In this document: positions 36,738-48,227 of the stretch, piece by piece | Layout: each line of letters begins with the position of its first letter | How positions within the stretch are numbered: the first letter of the stretch is position 1 | Source: Epiperipatus broadwayi | Lineage: Eukaryota; Onychophora; Udeonychophora; Euonychophora; Peripatidae | DNA length: 64,000 nt | NCBI GenBank assembly: GCA_028023455.1 | Contig: JAQFVV010000158.1 | Location: 2,492,661-2,556,660 of the forward strand | Direction of reading: 5' to 3' | Translations under genes and position numbers: made by a program | Notes under the pieces: generated by a model | What the model saw: only the letters and a program-made list of their open reading frames with translations | Database searches by the model: none | What the model was told of the DNA's origin: nothing

Positions 36738-36929
36738 GTGGAAAAACCCTGCCTGTACAATATATACACATTAGATGGATTTCTATCTAATAAGCGGTTA
36801 AAAGATGAAAATGGAGTATTATATTTAACTATTTACTTCATTGATCTAAAAAAAAAAGTTGATTATGCAAATGACTCAAATATTTATGATGCGGTTTTAA
36901 TATGGAGATACTGGATTAAATTGTATTAA
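36738..36929 (+). pseudogene. LINE reverse transcriptase scrap (motif A region)
   Basis: The 63-codon frame includes NGVLYLTIYFIDLKKKVDYA followed by DSNIYDAV and WRYWIKLY. This resembles the RT block in which a ...LYLTFIDLxKAFD motif is followed by ...LRRYGI. The AFD residues are changed (KVD), so it is dead. It stops about 90 bp before an FB-T half element. Clade undetermined. Confidence 0.4.
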
Positions 36930-37016
36930 AGGTTGATAATACTCAATGATTAAGTATTATTGATTTGTCATAAACATATATTTGTCCCATTTTCTGAATT
37001 AATACCAGGCAGAGAA

Positions 37017-37400
37017 CTAACTAACTGAGCTTTGGCAGAATAGCTCAGTTAGTTAGAGCATTACCTTAAAATTCAATATTCAAGAATATAAAAATCCAAG
37101 CTCAATCTTCCATGCTATTCCAACTGAGCTAGCTCAGTTGATTAGAGCATTGTCTTTATTTTGATATTCAAGAATCTAAAGGTGCAAGTTTGATTCCTAT
37201 GTTAATATTGTTCCTAGTCAGGGCAGCATACCTGCAAGAGTGGAGAATAATATGAAACATTATGCAATTTACTAACATGTGTCATTTACTAACTTGTGTC
37301 TTTTTACTAACTGCTATTTGTATTTGAAAAAGTTTAAATAAAGTTTGAAAATTTCTAAACATTTAATAAATAAATGATGAAATTGTTCCAACATATTACC
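37017..37400 (+). repeat. FB-T half element with two tRNA-like cores
   Basis: Two tandem tRNA-like segments lie at 37034-37111 and 37123-37200. The A boxes are TAGCTCAGTTAGTTAGAGC (37041-37059) and TAGCTCAGTTGATTAGAGC (37130-37148); the second has a B box GCAAGTTTGATTCC (37185-37198). A perfect 15 bp inverted repeat (37017-37031 / 37042-37056) mirrors the first A box. A right arm follows (to about 37400) with ataaataaatgatgaaattg and ttccaacatatta. No left arm is seen. Confidence 0.65.
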
Positions 37401-38299
37401 ACAAGACAAAAAAGGTTTTGATTATAATCAAAAGCAAAAAGATTTGGAGGTGGTCTTGTAAATAACTAATAACAATGATGATGACAATGTTATGAGATAA
37501 AATACTAAAAAGAAATAATAAATTAACTAATTTAAAAAAAAACTGAAACCAAGAAAAACAAACATAAAAAAAAAAAAAAGCTGCAACAACAATAATGAAG
37601 CTGGTTGCACAAAGTTGCAAAAATACATAAAAATATTCGATGCTTTGTGGGAACAACCTAAACTCATCTACATACTGAAATCTTCAAACAAGAAGATGAG
37701 ATGGGAATAGGTTTGAGATTTATCAAAAATAATTCCATAAAAAGTGATGGTACTGCTTTAGAAATATTATGAAAAACTGAATAAGAACTATAAAAAATGC
37801 TAACTAAATTAAGATAATATATGATTTAACAGAAGTATCTTAATTTATATCCACATATTAATTAAAAGTTTTGACAAGGCCAAATTCATGTACAATATTT
37901 CTACTAGAATATACAAGTATGGTTATATTAAAATCTTTTGTATACATTGAAGCCTTATAATGAAATAAAATTGTTGAAAGTAACTGATAAGATCAGCAAA
38001 TTCAATTAACAAAAGAAAGAAATATATACTTTATAATCACAACAATGCTTCTGATAGTTAAATCATGCTAAATTATAAAATGATTTCCTTCATAAGAGAA
38101 ATTTTTTTATAAGTAAAAAAATATAAGCTATAATGAAAATGATGGTTTCATATTAGTAAGAGAGTCAGGTAAGATTTTGTATGGTTATAATATTTATTCA
38201 GAACTGTAGATTAATTATGTAATAAAGAAAGCAGGATACTGTTTTATTAACTCATGACAGCCATTTGATGGTATTATTTATATACAAAAGCACATAAAT
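37401..38299. other. AT-rich non-coding stretch
   Basis: No gene is supported. The 37396-37656 minus frame is a run of hydrophobic residues from AT-rich DNA. Confidence 0.6.
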
Positions 38300-39070
38300 A
38301 TGCTATTTACACTGCCGCCACTGGCTTTATTTCTATGCAAAAGCACAGAAAGAGACCGTTTTATGTTTATGCCATTCTAGTGGACAGCCTGATGCTTCAT
38401 GTTATGCATTTTATCCCAATGCTGACAGTTCAAAGTTCACTACAGTATCGTCTGAGGGTGTCTAGACTTCAGCCTGCCACAACTCTTCAAATATGCATGT
38501 TAAAGTAATTAGCTTAAAAGTCATCTGACCTACTGTTACCTCCTAACAATTGTAAACCATCACCACACTTCCCTACTCAACATGGAACCTTCAAAAAATT
38601 CCGAAAGGGTAAGTCCAAGCAAGATTTTGATCAACTCACATTTGCGCGAGAACACGTCTGCAACAAATAAAATGGCTGATTGCAAAACCAAGGTATTCAA
38701 ATTGTGCCAACTGCCGTCTATAGAAGCTGGCATGGTGGCATTTTTACAGGACAACAACATACTCCTACATGCCAAGAGATGTGTGGGCAGTGAAATGTAT
38801 GAAACTGGAGATGTCCAAAACCATCTCGTAGTTCAGATGCAAGTCCCATTCTTGTCGGCGAAAGTGTTCTCTTCAAAAGGAGACCTGCTTTGACGGCTCC
38901 AGAATCCCATTCATTTTAAAAAGTCTTAGTATGAGCCAGGTTCAGGAATGAAGCATGTTTCAGTAGCTTATGTCCACTTTTATTTGGTTGGCCCATTGAG
39001 GAGTTCACTCCGGGCATCTCCAGTATTTAAGGATTGTCCGACGAAGTTTTTCGGAAATCAATAAAAGAAC
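38300..39070 (+). other. GC-richer block with a 103-codon frame, unidentified
   Basis: Base composition rises clearly above the flanks. On the plus strand a frame at 38582-38893 starts at an ATG in good context (aacATGG) and runs 103 codons, including KVFKLCQLPSIEAGMVAFLQ and VQMQVPFLSAKVFSSKGDLL, ending in TGA; protein-like text (RLQNPIHFKKS) continues past the stop. A donor-like GTAAGT sits at 38610. The minus strand also has a 71-codon frame. No domain is recognised. A transposon ORF fragment or a captured exon are both possible. Confidence 0.35.
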
Positions 39071-39449
39071 ATCGACACATGATACCAAGTACTACACAGT
39101 ATTGCAGATACAGTCAAACAATCTTATTAACATTAATATATAGGTATACCATCCCATAAGTGCTACCAAAAAAAAAAAAAACAATCCATTATGAAATGAA
39201 TAAAATCCCCTTTTTCCTTAAAGACAGTTAATTAATTTAGATGCAGGTATTATACCAGCAATTTATTCTTAGCATGAGTATTTATTAATAGCTATCATCA
39301 TTGAACTATTTATGCACATAGATCTGATTCTTATTAAACAATCCAAAACACAGCAAAACTCTCCATATAGTAGTGCCATCTTGTGCTAACAAGAGCAATC
39401 AATGGATGCCAGAAGGCTTGTGCATAAAATCCCTATCTAGTGCCTACTC

Positions 39450-39504
39450 ATCCAATATCCCCAGACTAGTTTCTGGCTTGTGGCCTTCATCAGTGAGGAG
39501 CCTT
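39450..39504 (-). ncRNA. hammerhead-like ribozyme motif, FB2-B arm
   Basis: On the minus strand: stem I strand CTCCTCA, CTGATGA, A, GGC-CACAA-GCC (stem II), A, GAAAC, TA, GTC (predicted cut), TGGGG, then ATATTGGAT closing distal stem I with CCAA. Same architecture as the two plus-strand copies; distal stem I is 4 bp here. Confidence 0.55.
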
Positions 39505-39839
39505 GGCACTACTATATGGAGAGTTTTGCTGTGTTTTGGATTGTTTAATAACAATTATTGTGCTAGTATGAGATAGTGATCATGTGATGTTTAGTGGTTT
39601 AACACCAATCCTGCCTAATAGGATAATGGTGGCTATGGTTGTTAAAGAGCCAAAGGCACCAAAATGTATGGGTACTGAATTGAGTTCAGACCCATATGAC
39701 TATATAAGCTATTTAGCTTGGATTGAAAATATTAATAGTGTTTTCAATTTCATTCTCATAGTTTTGTAGTTAAATAGAGTTAAATGGTGGGTGCTGGAGG
39801 GTTGCATTAGATCCTAAGATCTAGGTGCAGTGCTCTCAG

Positions 39840-39898
39840 ATCCAAGCCTCCTCACTGATGAAGGCCACAAGCCAGAAACTAGTCTGGGGATATTGGAT
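39840..39898 (+). ncRNA. hammerhead-like ribozyme motif, FB2-B unit 1
   Basis: ATCCAA (39840-39845) pairs with TTGGAT (39893-39898) as distal stem I. CCTCA pairs with TGGGG as proximal stem I (one G-U), with internal loop GCCT/ATA as in natural type I hammerheads. Core boxes CTGATGA (39855-39861), GAAAC (39875-39879) and GTC (39882-39884) are intact. Stem II is GGC/GCC with loop CACAA. Stem III is two pairs with a TA loop, short like newt satellite and avocado sunblotch hammerheads, which can act as dimers. Deviation: an A-A mismatch stands where the first stem II pair should be. Confidence 0.6.
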
Positions 39899-40305
39899 GA
39901 GTAGGCACTAGATAGGGATTTTATGCACAAGCCTTCTGGCATCCATTGATTGCTCTTGTTAGCACAAGATGGCACTACTATATGGAGAATTTTGCTGTGT
40001 TTTGGATTGTTTAATAACAATTATTGTGCTAGTATGAGATAGTGATCATGTGATGTTTAGTGGTTTAACACCAATCCTGCCTAATAGGATAATGGTGGCT
40101 ATGGTTGTTAAAGAGCCAAAGACACCAAAATGTATGGGTACTGAATTGAGTTCAGACCCATATGACTATATAAGCTATTGAGCTTGGATTGAAAATATTA
40201 ATAGTGTTTTCAATTTCGTTCTCATAGTTTTGTAGTTAAATAGAGTTAAAAGGTGGGTGCTGGAGGGTTGCATTAGATCCTAAGATCTAGGTGCAGTGCT
40301 CTCAG

Positions 40306-40364
40306 ATCCAAGGCTCCTCACTGATGAAGGCCACAAGCCAGAAACTAGTCTGGGGATATTGGAT
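40306..40364 (+). ncRNA. hammerhead-like ribozyme motif, FB2-B unit 2
   Basis: Same architecture as unit 1: ATCCAA (40306-40311) with TTGGAT (40359-40364), CTGATGA at 40321-40327, GGC/GCC stem II, GAAAC at 40341-40345, GTC at 40348-40350, predicted cut after C40350. With unit 1, two cuts would release a ~466 nt monomer RNA. Activity is inferred from the motif only. Confidence 0.6.
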
Positions 40365-40535
40365 GAGAAAGGCACTAGATAGGGATTTTATGCACAAGCC
40401 TTCTGGCATCCATTGATTGCTCTTGTTAGCACAAGATGGCACTACTATATGGAGAGTTTTGCTGTGTTTTGGATTGTTTAATAACAATTATTGTGCTAGT
40501 ATGAGATAGTGATCATGTGTTATCTGATTCTTATT

Positions 40536-41007
40536 GACTATCTAAATCTATGAAAAAATTGCATGGTACCTCTCTATTCCAAAGACTAAATTTGCAGACG
40601 TGTATATAACTATTGGTCTTCTAATGCGTAATTAATTAAAACATATCTGGTTTGATTAATTATACATATATAATAATTTACAAATGAGTTCCACCTTACA
40701 TAGCAGGGTGAGAGTAAAATTGGAAGAAAAAATTGTTTTGAACTTATTTTAATCTATCATCCATTTATATACCTATATTCCACATCATCAATTAAATAAC
40801 AAATCAACAAACTTGTTGATTTTGTAGATATGCTAACATTACATTAATATATAAAGATATTAAAAATTAATTTTAATGCCGGCGGCCCAGTAGCATTATA
40901 TTTCTGCATTTTTGCATAGCATCAATGCCATCAAGTAGCTGACATGAGCTAATAGAACAGTACCAAAAGCAGACTGTTTATGGATTGGCGGAAGAAAATA
41001 TACAATA
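40536..41007. other. AT-rich non-coding stretch
   Basis: Nothing is recognised apart from a small GC-rich island, gccggcggccc, near 40878. Confidence 0.6.
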
Positions 41008-41150
41008 AATAAAAAAATCAAATGGCTTTATTACTCTCAAGTTCATAAGAAGTTTGAGCATTGAAAAAGCAAGAATTGGAATTGAAGCAAGGATCTTATG
41101 CTCCAGAATGGGACCCACTATCCCTGCACTAAACTATGCAGAGCACCATA
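41008..41150 (-). repeat. SINE-A copy 2
   Basis: On the minus strand the head reads GCTCTGCATAGTTTAGTGCA (A-box-like TAGTTTAGTGC) with B-box-like GCTTCAATTCC about 60 bp later, then the shared body GCTCAAACTTCTTATGAACT, AATAAAGCCATTTGA and a T-rich end. This is the best copy for seeing tRNA origin, but the cloverleaf is not intact. Confidence 0.6.
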
Positions 41151-42300
41151 TAATCAGAAATGGAGACCAGTTAAAAAACAGAGTGAAAAATGAGATTAGA
41201 ATTAAATAAGATGAAAATATAAATTTATAACAACAAAAAGTTTCTGACTCTAAAATTAATAGTGAAGGCATTGATAATTTTGGCCTTCGGGATCAATCTA
41301 TGACAACAGTTAAGAGATTTCTAAATGACTGACAAAAGGCAGAATTGCAATTAAAAAAAATATAAAATTTATTGATATAGGAGCATATCTATAAAAATAA
41401 ATTTGACTCAATTGTGGTGCTTATTAAAACCCTCTATAGATGCAAATATTAACCAATGCAGAATAATAAAGTTTTTTGAAGTGTGATGCTGATGAAAAAT
41501 TTTAAAAATACCATAGATGACAATGAATCCAAACAAATAGAAAGAGAACCAAATGAAAACATAAAATTTATCTCATTTTAGTTATATTATGAAGTGATCA
41601 AATTCTTTACAAAAATGAATATTCGAAAAAGTTGTTAATGAAAAAAGAAGACAACTGGCAATGATATAAATGGCTTCCATCATTACAGTAAAGCTCATGC
41701 TGTAGATTGTAGAAGACTTTAAAAAATCTAATAGATAATAAGTAATATGACATTCAATTGTCAAATTTTCTACAACTATGCATAATTTTACAGGATTCTA
41801 ATAATAATAAATGGCACAAATTGGTTAATAGTCTAAGTGATAACACATGATGAACAATTATTTATTGCTTGCTTACAGTACCTTATAGTCTAGTAAACCT
41901 GTCTGCTTTTGAGCAAAAAGTCACACAATGACCTGAACACATATTATAAATCTTAAAAAAAAAAAAAACACCTATCAAAACATTTTAGTCAGTGAATTAA
42001 AAATCCTGAAGATTGAATATTTACTTCTAATAATTGAAGAATTTCATTGAGTGCTCACACAATATAATTTATTTGGAATCATACAACCATCATAGGAAGA
42101 ACTGGCAAAAAAATTATCATCTGCTTTGGAGCACAATCAGTCTAACATACAAATATACTAATTGCTCAAATCATATAAATGTTCGATTTGTTTGGCTCCA
42201 AGGCAGTTGAAAGATAAGTTGTAATTGAAAAAACTGGCATCATTCATATACTTTCACAGTGTGTTAACTTATTAATTAGAATGTGTAAATAAATTTGAAG
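41151..42300 (+). pseudogene. decayed transposon coding relic
   Basis: Protein-like plus-strand segments occur in broken frames: SKINSEGIDNFGLRDQSMTT near 41250-41310, and near 42090-42240 EELAKKLSSALEHNQSNIQ then CSICLAPRQLKDKL. Many stops separate them. They may derive from one LTR-type or other element, but no diagnostic motif is present. Confidence 0.25.
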
Positions 42301-44214
42301 AGATTTCAGCTTCAATCGATTTGCGCTGATATCTATCCAGATTTATTTACCTACATTTACATTTTAGATATGTTGATCTATTTATTCATAACACATATAT
42401 ACAAATACGTAGTTGAAGTCTTGATTTTTATTTTTTAAAAATATGTAACGAGTATAAAGGTTCTATCTTATTATATATAAAGATTTTACATTGGAATCGT
42501 TATTGATTTTACTTTCAAATTAAGTTAGGGATGAGTCAGTTCGAAAATTTTACAAGATTTTTTTAAATGAGACTGAGGAGAATAAAAGTAGTTTAACATG
42601 TTTTGCTGTAATAATTTTAAAATCATAATTAAAAAGAAAACCCTTACACAATTTGACCTGCCTTCGGGCAAACAAACCTCTCCTACATACACAGTAGTTT
42701 GAATTTAACCCTTAGGAGCCCCAATCCATAACTATTAGTCTATATTTTTCAGATTTGTTTTTAATTTAAAAATTTGGTTATTCACACATACTTCCCAATA
42801 AACAGCTGTTGTCTCTAATCATTAAGCCAAGAATAATCAACAGATAACCTATTGCTGCTTTTTTATTTTTTATTAAAAATATGGTTTTGATTTTGTAGTC
42901 CATCTTTTTCTTGTTAATGGCTTGAAAAATTAAACACCATAAAGTTTTAAACCCATGCAAACTTGTATGCCTAGAAAGAAAATTGACACTAAGTCAACAA
43001 TTTTTATTCTAGTTAATCTCAGAAAGGACCTTTAACCTTAGTTAAAGACAAAAAACACATATATGATCTATCTTACATGTAATATCATTCCTCCTTCAAA
43101 GGTGTTCAAATTAAAATCATTTGGGAATGAATGAAGAGAATCATTGTTATACAAAGTAAATGTGAGATGAGTCATGTAACACTTTACATTGGTATAAACT
43201 TTAATACAATGCTGTTAAGCATTTCACTAGAAGCAAGTATGTAACCAAATCATTTCACAATGCTCTTAAACTGTACTTCTTACTCTCATAAGCTATTAAA
43301 CCAGAAAAAAAAAATCAGATTCATTCCACCCATTATATATATACACACACATATACATTTCATGAAAAACCTCCATTTGAAAAGTCCCACTATAAATAAT
43401 ATCACAACTTTACTTATAAAGATGCTTATCAGGACCAGGAAAGAATAGTTATTAATTTGTATTATTGAGGCATCAACCAATCAATGCATTATGACTGAGG
43501 TGACAAGAATGAAAAAAAAGTGTGCCCTCCCTCCTTTACTCTATAGCTAATAATAGTTTGATATATATTTAATGACTGATAATTATATAGCTAACTAAGC
43601 TAACTATGAGCTAGCTATCTGAAAAAAATTCCAGGCTTCATTTAGAATAGAATTCCAATTTATAGATATAGCAAACAGATATGGTACTTCAATCAATTGT
43701 CATGAGATTTTTAATACACAAATATAAATAAGTAAAAAAAAACATAAAATGTTGATTTAACAACATTCCCTAACACTTATGAGCATTATCACTACATAAT
43801 TTATGATCCAAATACCACTAAAATTAATTCTATAATCAGAGAGGTGGGAAAAACTGTTATTTTATGTTAGTCTTATAACATTGTTTTTATAATAAAATCT
43901 AACAGCAAGAAAAAAAAAATATCAATTTTTGTTTTGTTTAAATTCTTTGAAAGGCTATATGAATGGTACAGAACCACATTTTCTATTCATTAAATAACCT
44001 TATTTCCAATAAAAATTAATAAGCTATGGATTCAATGCTAATCAGGAGTTTGAAAGGACATTATCTGTATAAAACCACAATGGGTTTCTACATAGTGTGC
44101 AAATCATTCATAATAAATTTTTTACCATAAAACTAAGGTTCAAATAATAACTACAAGTCATACAACAAATACAATTTTTTAAAACCTAGTTACTAATTTG
44201 ATTAGCCAAATGCA
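42301..44214. other. AT-rich non-coding stretch
   Basis: No gene is supported. 42640-42720 is GC-richer and could be an unidentified repeat. Open frames at 43260-43480 on both strands are overlapping chance frames. Confidence 0.5.
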
Positions 44215-44220
44215 AATTAC

Positions 44221-44259
44221 CTGCTTCACTTTTCAAAGCTGTCCAATTTCCACACCTTG
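44221..44259 (-). CDS. candidate 39-nt micro-exon
   Basis: On the minus strand a good acceptor (CTGTTTCTATTACAG) is followed by 39 nt and a donor (GAAGCAG then GTAATT). One of three frames is open, giving RCGNWTALKSEA, entering with two bases of a split codon and leaving with one. Such matches can occur by chance; nothing links it to another exon. Confidence 0.2.
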
Positions 44260-44734
44260 CTGTAATAGAAACAGCAGACAGACAATGATATTTTATTGGA
44301 ATATTATTTTAAATAAATTTAAAGATGAAATGTAACATTTAATTTCATAAATTATAATATAACAATGCATTAATTACACCTAAGCTTGATTCATTTTCTT
44401 TCAAGCACAGTTTTACAAGCATATGTATTTTAAATTAATAAAGTTAAACATTCACAATATCTTTTAAACAATGATTAGACATAACTAAATTATTATTAAA
44501 TGCATCTTTAGAAACAACAACTTTATGATTTACTAATAGAACAAACTATTCTCATAATAATGCTGAAAATGAAATAGCTAATAAATCAATGAAAGCACAT
44601 GCTATAATCAAAGTCACTGGTTGATATGGTATGCACAAAATATTTTACTGCATCTTACTAATATTAGCTAAATCTTTCTAACATTTTGTAATAAATTTAA
44701 TTCTCTGATCTGTTTACGTATGACTTTAATAGGT
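44260..44734. other. AT-rich non-coding stretch
   Basis: No feature is seen beyond the acceptor tract of the candidate exon. Confidence 0.6.
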
Positions 44735-44845
44735 CTAATGGCAGAATGCAAATTCCGGAATTCCAGGACCATAGAACATGGGCTTCACTCTACCATTTCT
44801 GGTGCTCAAACTTCTTATGAACTCTCAAGTACTAAATCATTTTAA
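44735..44845 (+). repeat. SINE-A copy 3
   Basis: Plus orientation: B-box-like GGGCTTCACTCTACC followed by the shared body GTGCTCAAACTTCTTATGAA, ctctcaagtac and taaatcatttt. The head is truncated or diverged. Confidence 0.5.
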
Positions 44846-46830
44846 ATTAAAAACACAATATGGATATATGGTGAAACTGCTGTATTTTTAAAAAAAGTTA
44901 TACTATGTACATACTGCACAATAATTTTAACCCATCACAGAAAAATTGAATTAGAAAAAAATGATTTTGAAATCAGAAAATGATAAAGCTATTAGATTAA
45001 GGTGCAAATACGGAATGCTTTTTAAAAAATAATGATAGAAGAAAAAGTCCACAAGTTGCAAAGGGAATTTCCACATTAAGCAATTCACATTGTGATATCA
45101 TAAAACAAATGGTAAACTATTATTAATGTGAATTAATGAAAGGTGATAGCATCAATGTAATATTTGTAATGTTTTTAAAAGTTTGATTTTAATAATCAAT
45201 CTTTCAAATATATATTGTGTATAAAAATTAAATGCAGTAAATATGTTTTTATGAACTTTTATATGTATATTTTTGATTTTATTATATTTTGCTCATTTAA
45301 ATGTTTGTGTTAAATGATAGCTGTACTCTAGGCTGTGCATCCAAATTACACTATATTGTTGAATGAACAGACAAACTATTTAACAAATATTCTTCTGATA
45401 ACAAATAAGTTTGTTGTAGAGAACATTATTATATTAATTTCTATCTTTAGTGAATAAGTTATGGTCATGAAAAATTCGAATCTTGTTTCATACTATCTTT
45501 ATTCTCTACAAATAAAGTTTCTGTGGTTTCAGTTTTTATAAAGAATTTCTGAAATATGTTTCACCTATTTGTTTTTAATGAATAAGCTATGGTACCAAAA
45601 AAAAAAAAAAAAAACTAGTCCATTCTCTATAAATTTCTCATATCTAAAATTTTTTACAATGAAAAAATTATTGATCTCAGTATAAAACAGATGAAAGTAT
45701 TTGCAGTTTCTCACCAATCTTTCTCAATTTTTTTTAACAGATAATGCTTAGTGCTTAAATGCTAATAAAATCATAAATAACTTTAAAAGAACAGAGTAAA
45801 TCTAGTTAATAATATTATACATTTTATTAATCCCAGATGAACTAGTAATGAATAACTAACTATAGACGATAATAACAAACTATCTGAAAACTTAATCTTT
45901 AGCAAGATCAGAAACAAATTGCGTATGTATAAAAATGCTAACTCAATGAGTAATTAGGATTCTATCTTTGAAGATTATAGATGGAATTATTTTATAGTGA
46001 TAAGTTTAAGTTAAATCTTGAAGCTAATAATAGGAGTTAAAGTGCTAATGAATAAATTGTTCCTTTTATAAATTAACTATTTATCATTTTAGATTAAAAA
46101 TGCTTAATAATGGCCATCAATTTTATGTCCATGCTTGTGAAATTTTTAGAAATTATTTTCCTTAATTTATCATCTTTAATGAAATGTTTTAATATGATTT
46201 TATCATTATCTATATTAATATTTACTTTAATGTATTATTAAATTCAATATAAATATAATTTATAACTTGTTTGTTACCAATTATTGCTAACAATAATTAT
46301 TGATATTATTTAATGATATTATATTATGTTCAACTTCCATTTGATTAAATTTTTTATTTTGGTAAATTTAAAGCTTTTATAATTCTTTACCCTCAATCCT
46401 ATTTACTATTTCAAGTACACATTTACCAATATTAATTTCTATATTCAGTATATGGCAATTAATTGCCATAGTCATGAAAAGTAGTAATAGGAATAAGATT
46501 AGTGTAGATAAATTATGAGATGGTTATGGTCTTGTAACTAAAATTATAGGTAGTGCTCAGGTGATATCATCATCAACAATTACCATTGAATCACCCTTTG
46601 ACTGATCTTCAGAGAGATGGTTTAATGATTCTATTTTTATAGTGTATATTTGTAGAGTAATGATTTTCACAGGCATATGAAAATATAGTTAAGATTGTGT
46701 AATAAATATATAGTCTTCAATTGTCCAACTTATGCCATTTGATTGCATCTGAATAAGAGCTCAATGAAGTGATCAATAGAAGATACATTTTTATAAATAA
46801 ATACTCATTTAGTTTACTTTCTCTTAATAG
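44846..46830. other. AT-rich non-coding stretch
   Basis: No gene is supported. At 46555-46640 both strands carry short protein-like frames (minus: SLNHLSEDQSKGDSM before ATG|GTAATT; plus: SAQVISSSTITIESPFD then stop), so no strand or exon can be assigned. Confidence 0.5.
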
Positions 46831-46924
46831 GATAGCAGATATATTTCACACAATGTGGAGATTGGTGAACTCATTCAATGTCAACTCTCTATTCAGTTAC
46901 AATTGTAACAGTAACGTTAGCCAG
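46831..46924 (+). CDS. candidate 94-nt internal exon, unidentified gene
   Basis: A pyrimidine-rich acceptor (TTTACTTTCTCTTAATAG) ends at 46830 and a donor (GCCAG then GTATAA) starts at 46925. One frame is open throughout, beginning with one leftover base and ending in phase 0; it includes ADIFHTMWRLVNSFNVNSLF and ends SYNCNSNVSQ. The other frame with this start hits a stop and the minus strand is closed. Composition is less AT-rich than the flanks. No family is recognised. Confidence 0.35.
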
Positions 46925-48227
46925 GTATAAATGAATATGTTTATATTGAGACATTCTTATAACTTACACAAGACTTTACTGTATATTACTAATCTCTATT
47001 GATTCTTAATTAAAACAAAGGGATTGGCTAGTTAATCGTATATATAGAAATTTTTACAATACGTGACCAAACCTGAGATAAGTACTTAAAATTTTCTTCA
47101 TGAGACCTTCCATCCACACACATTACGTTATAATAAATAAATACATTCACTCATTCATTTAAGCTTTATTTTTTTAATTTATTGTTTTATTATTTAAAAA
47201 AAAATCAACAGAAAACTCCTGTCTGTATTTTCACTTGAAATCAGTTTGTCAAATCGCACTTCAAAGGCATATGCTGCACGAAAATTGATGTTTCCTTTCA
47301 TAAACAATGTCAAATATGGTATTCAATAACAAAAGTTAATGGATTTCAACAACAGTCCAGAAGTAAAAATGATCGAAGTTGGGTGGATTCCAAATCAAAA
47401 AGAGAAAAAAAAATCCTAACAAACTTAGCAAAGTGATGTTATAACCAAAAATCATTAATATCACGTTTTAATCAAATCATGTATAATAATTCAAAAAAGT
47501 TTTGTAATAAAGTAGCGATGAAATTCAGTATTGACCAGCAATAATTTTATTTTAAAAAGTTCTCCAAAACTTCTTTCAGAATTTAATATATATATAAAGA
47601 TATGTGTTAGCACGAAAATACAAATATGAGAAAATCAAATAGCATTATTGTAATAACAATAACTTAGAACCGGCTATTCGGTAAACTAGATACATAAATG
47701 ATGTGTGCATGACTATATAAAAATGTACCTGATAATAAAATTTTAATAGTTTAACAAATTCCTTTATAATTTATCACATAAAAAAAAAATTGTAACAGTT
47801 GTAATTCTTCCAGATGAGATGATACCAATATGAAAATCTAATTTTCCTATTTTAAGTAAAAGACATAAGAAGTTTCTGATGACATCATCACCGGATGAAT
47901 AAAGAAGCCTTCCAAGTGAATGATTAAAAAAAAAAATAGTGACAAGAAATAAAAGTTCATATATAGATGATATTTATATATACATTCGAATCAACTCAGT
48001 ACTATGTATGCCCTTACGACCATAGGAAGGTCATTTGAATTTTGGATAATATACATCATAAAAAAATTATAAGAACTAAAAAAAAAAAAGCAAATATATC
48101 TCAAGTAATAAAATGATACAAAAGTAAAACATTAAAAAGCAACAACCCGAAGGTAAATTGTAATATTAATGAAAGAAAAAATATGTATCAAATGAGAATA
48201 AGAGCAATAATGAATGAAAACTTAAAT
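46925..48227. other. AT-rich stretch with a possible coding relic
   Basis: 47200-47400 is slightly GC-richer and has overlapping open plus frames (for example SLEISLSNRTSKAYAARKLM), probably a decayed element. Nothing else is recognised. Confidence 0.45.

Larger units (their letters stand above)
39541..40473 (+). repeat. tandem pair of ~466-bp FB2 units
   Basis: The phrase ttgtttaataacaattattg recurs at 39541, 40007 and 40474, giving periods of 466 and 467 bp. The two units differ at only a few positions noted by eye (for example aaaggcacc/aaagacacc and catttc/cgtttc-type changes). Confidence 0.9.
39322..40535 (+). mobile_element. FB2 element, locus B (inverted arm plus two tandem units)
   Basis: A 1186 bp element (39336-40521) is flanked by a perfect 14 bp direct repeat, atctgattcttatt, at 39322-39335 and 40522-40535. 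It consists of a minus-oriented arm (about 39340-39527) followed by two plus-oriented units of ~466 bp. The arm is complementary to the end of each unit (ccaaaacacagcaaaactct). Three hammerhead-like motifs occur, one (-) and two (+). The units are nearly identical, so the multimer is recent. All open frames inside it are chance frames of repeat sequence. Confidence 0.85.

Noticed and set aside
39373-40487. Several 60-70 codon frames beginning near VVPSCANKSNQW
   Set aside because: They are chance frames in FB2 repeat units. The similar proteins at 39373 (+), 39814 (-) and 40302 (-) arise because the units are inverted copies of one another.
46561-46610. RTE 3'-tail-like phrase (catcatcaacaattaccatt)
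   Set aside because: Only the simple-repeat part resembles the RTE tail; the expected ctgcaggatgaaggtctctcc-like coding end is absent.
46555-46640. Possible exon near 46.6 kb
   Set aside because: Both strands have short protein-like frames with partial splice signals, so neither orientation is credible over the other.
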